Assembly: GCA_002067235.1 (NCBI GenBank)
Contig: MVQP01000026.1
Location: 1 to 32,557 of the forward strand
Reading direction: 5' to 3'
Origin: Syntrophorhabdus sp. PtaB.Bin047
GTDB taxonomy: Bacteria > Desulfobacterota > Syntrophorhabdia > Syntrophorhabdales > Syntrophorhabdaceae
DNA: 32,557 bases
Part shown: positions 32,341 to 32,557 of the stretch, piece after piece
Position numbering within the stretch: position 1 is the stretch's first letter
How the letters are laid out: every line of letters starts with the position of its first letter
Translations under genes and position numbers: made by a program
Notes under the pieces: model-generated
The model's database searches: none
Seen by the model: the letters and a program-made list of their open reading frames with translations, nothing else
What the model was told of the DNA's origin: nothing

Positions 32341-32557
32341 GTGACAGACAGAAAAAAAGCAAAGTCTACAACTCAGGTGCAACGCCACCGCGCCATCAAA
32401 AACCAGCGGAAAAGGAAAGATGGCACAGTGGAGATCACATACCACCCTGGTGTCTATATCAATGAACACACGACCCGCAAACACCGCGGTCAACCTGATG
32501 AATGCTATTATATCTGCTATCGACACAAGAGTAAACTCCGCTGGGAAAAAGTCGGCT
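32341..32557 (+). CDS. Tyrosine recombinase/integrase, N-terminal part
   Basis: The first 72 codons of a gene cut by the window end. After a basic, Lys/Arg-rich start (TDRKKAKSTTQVQRHRAIK), the segment DGTVEITYHPGVYINEH, then GQPDECYYICYRHKSKLRWEKVG, resembles the arm-binding N-domain of phage-type integrases. The catalytic Arg/His/Tyr residues lie outside the window. GGGGGAG (32330-32336) is 4 nt before the GTG start. Position beside a tRNA fragment supports the call. Codon use and base composition are AT-richer than the neighbouring chromosome. Confidence 0.72.
   Translation, partial: MTDRKKAKSTTQVQRHRAIKNQRKRKDGTVEITYHPGVYINEHTTRKHRGQPDECYYICYRHKSKLRWEKVG

Larger units (their letters stand above)
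32127..32557. mobile_element. Edge of an integrated genetic element
   Basis: The tRNA-Arg fragment is followed on its right by visibly AT-richer DNA and, 166 nt on, by an integrase gene. This is the standard order at one end of a prophage or integrative element. The element continues beyond the window. Its interior, and the intact tRNA-Arg expected at the far end, are not visible. Confidence 0.7.

Noticed and set aside
32070-32465. A 131-codon plus-strand reading frame beginning MQAVPSTTV
   Set aside because: Its start translates the tRNA-Arg fragment (the familiar RARRDLN-type artefact) and its end overlaps the integrase in another frame. The hydrophobic middle comes from T-rich DNA.

Overview
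This is a gene-dense stretch of a GC-rich, Gram-negative bacterial chromosome. CMP-KDO synthetase and a beta-barrel porin indicate an LPS-bearing outer membrane. The gene mix (SecA with a zinc tail, DhnA-type aldolase, archease-RtcB, an orphan flagellar-rod protein, selenoproteins, heptad-repeat intergenic elements) suggests an anaerobic Desulfobacterota-like lineage. That placement is inference, with modest confidence.

Layout. 1-8.4 kb holds two HAD-fold proteins, secA, argJ, an orphan flagellar rod protein, kdsB, tRNA-Leu(CAA) and a porin. 8.6-12.1 kb is an apparent operon: class I aldolase, archease, RtcB RNA ligase and cobalamin adenosyltransferase. 12.3-18.7 kb holds an EamA transporter, pyrF, an SpoU-type rRNA methyltransferase, a MATE transporter, a small exported protein, thrC and a lipoprotein rhodanese. 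18.8-21.9 kb is a zinc-uptake operon (zur-znuA-znuC-znuB). 22-26.4 kb is dnaK-lon. 26.5-32 kb holds an exported acetolactate decarboxylase with two small unknown partners, a DsbA-like protein, a CoA-binding protein, an adenine-deaminase-like amidohydrolase and two small envelope proteins. The last ~430 bases are the edge of an integrated element: a 3' fragment of tRNA-Arg(CCG) followed by the start of a tyrosine-recombinase gene.

Most notable. (1) rtcB carries an in-frame TGA exactly where the catalytic metal-binding cysteine belongs (DIN-TGA-GVRLL). All other RtcB motifs are intact and a SECIS-like hairpin lies 20 nt downstream, so I read it as a selenocysteine-containing RNA ligase. (2) A lipoprotein rhodanese 7 kb away has the same arrangement: TGA at a normally Cys position and a GGUC-loop hairpin 20 nt downstream. 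(3) At least nine intergenic sites carry heptad repeats. The fully developed ones are about 96-101 nt palindromes with two arms of four 7-mers each around a ~40-nt centre. They come in three sequence 'dialects', all with a GG/CC step every 7 nt, and I know of no name for them. (4) Several genes without a Shine-Dalgarno sequence have a -10 box 7-11 nt before the start codon, suggesting leaderless mRNAs.
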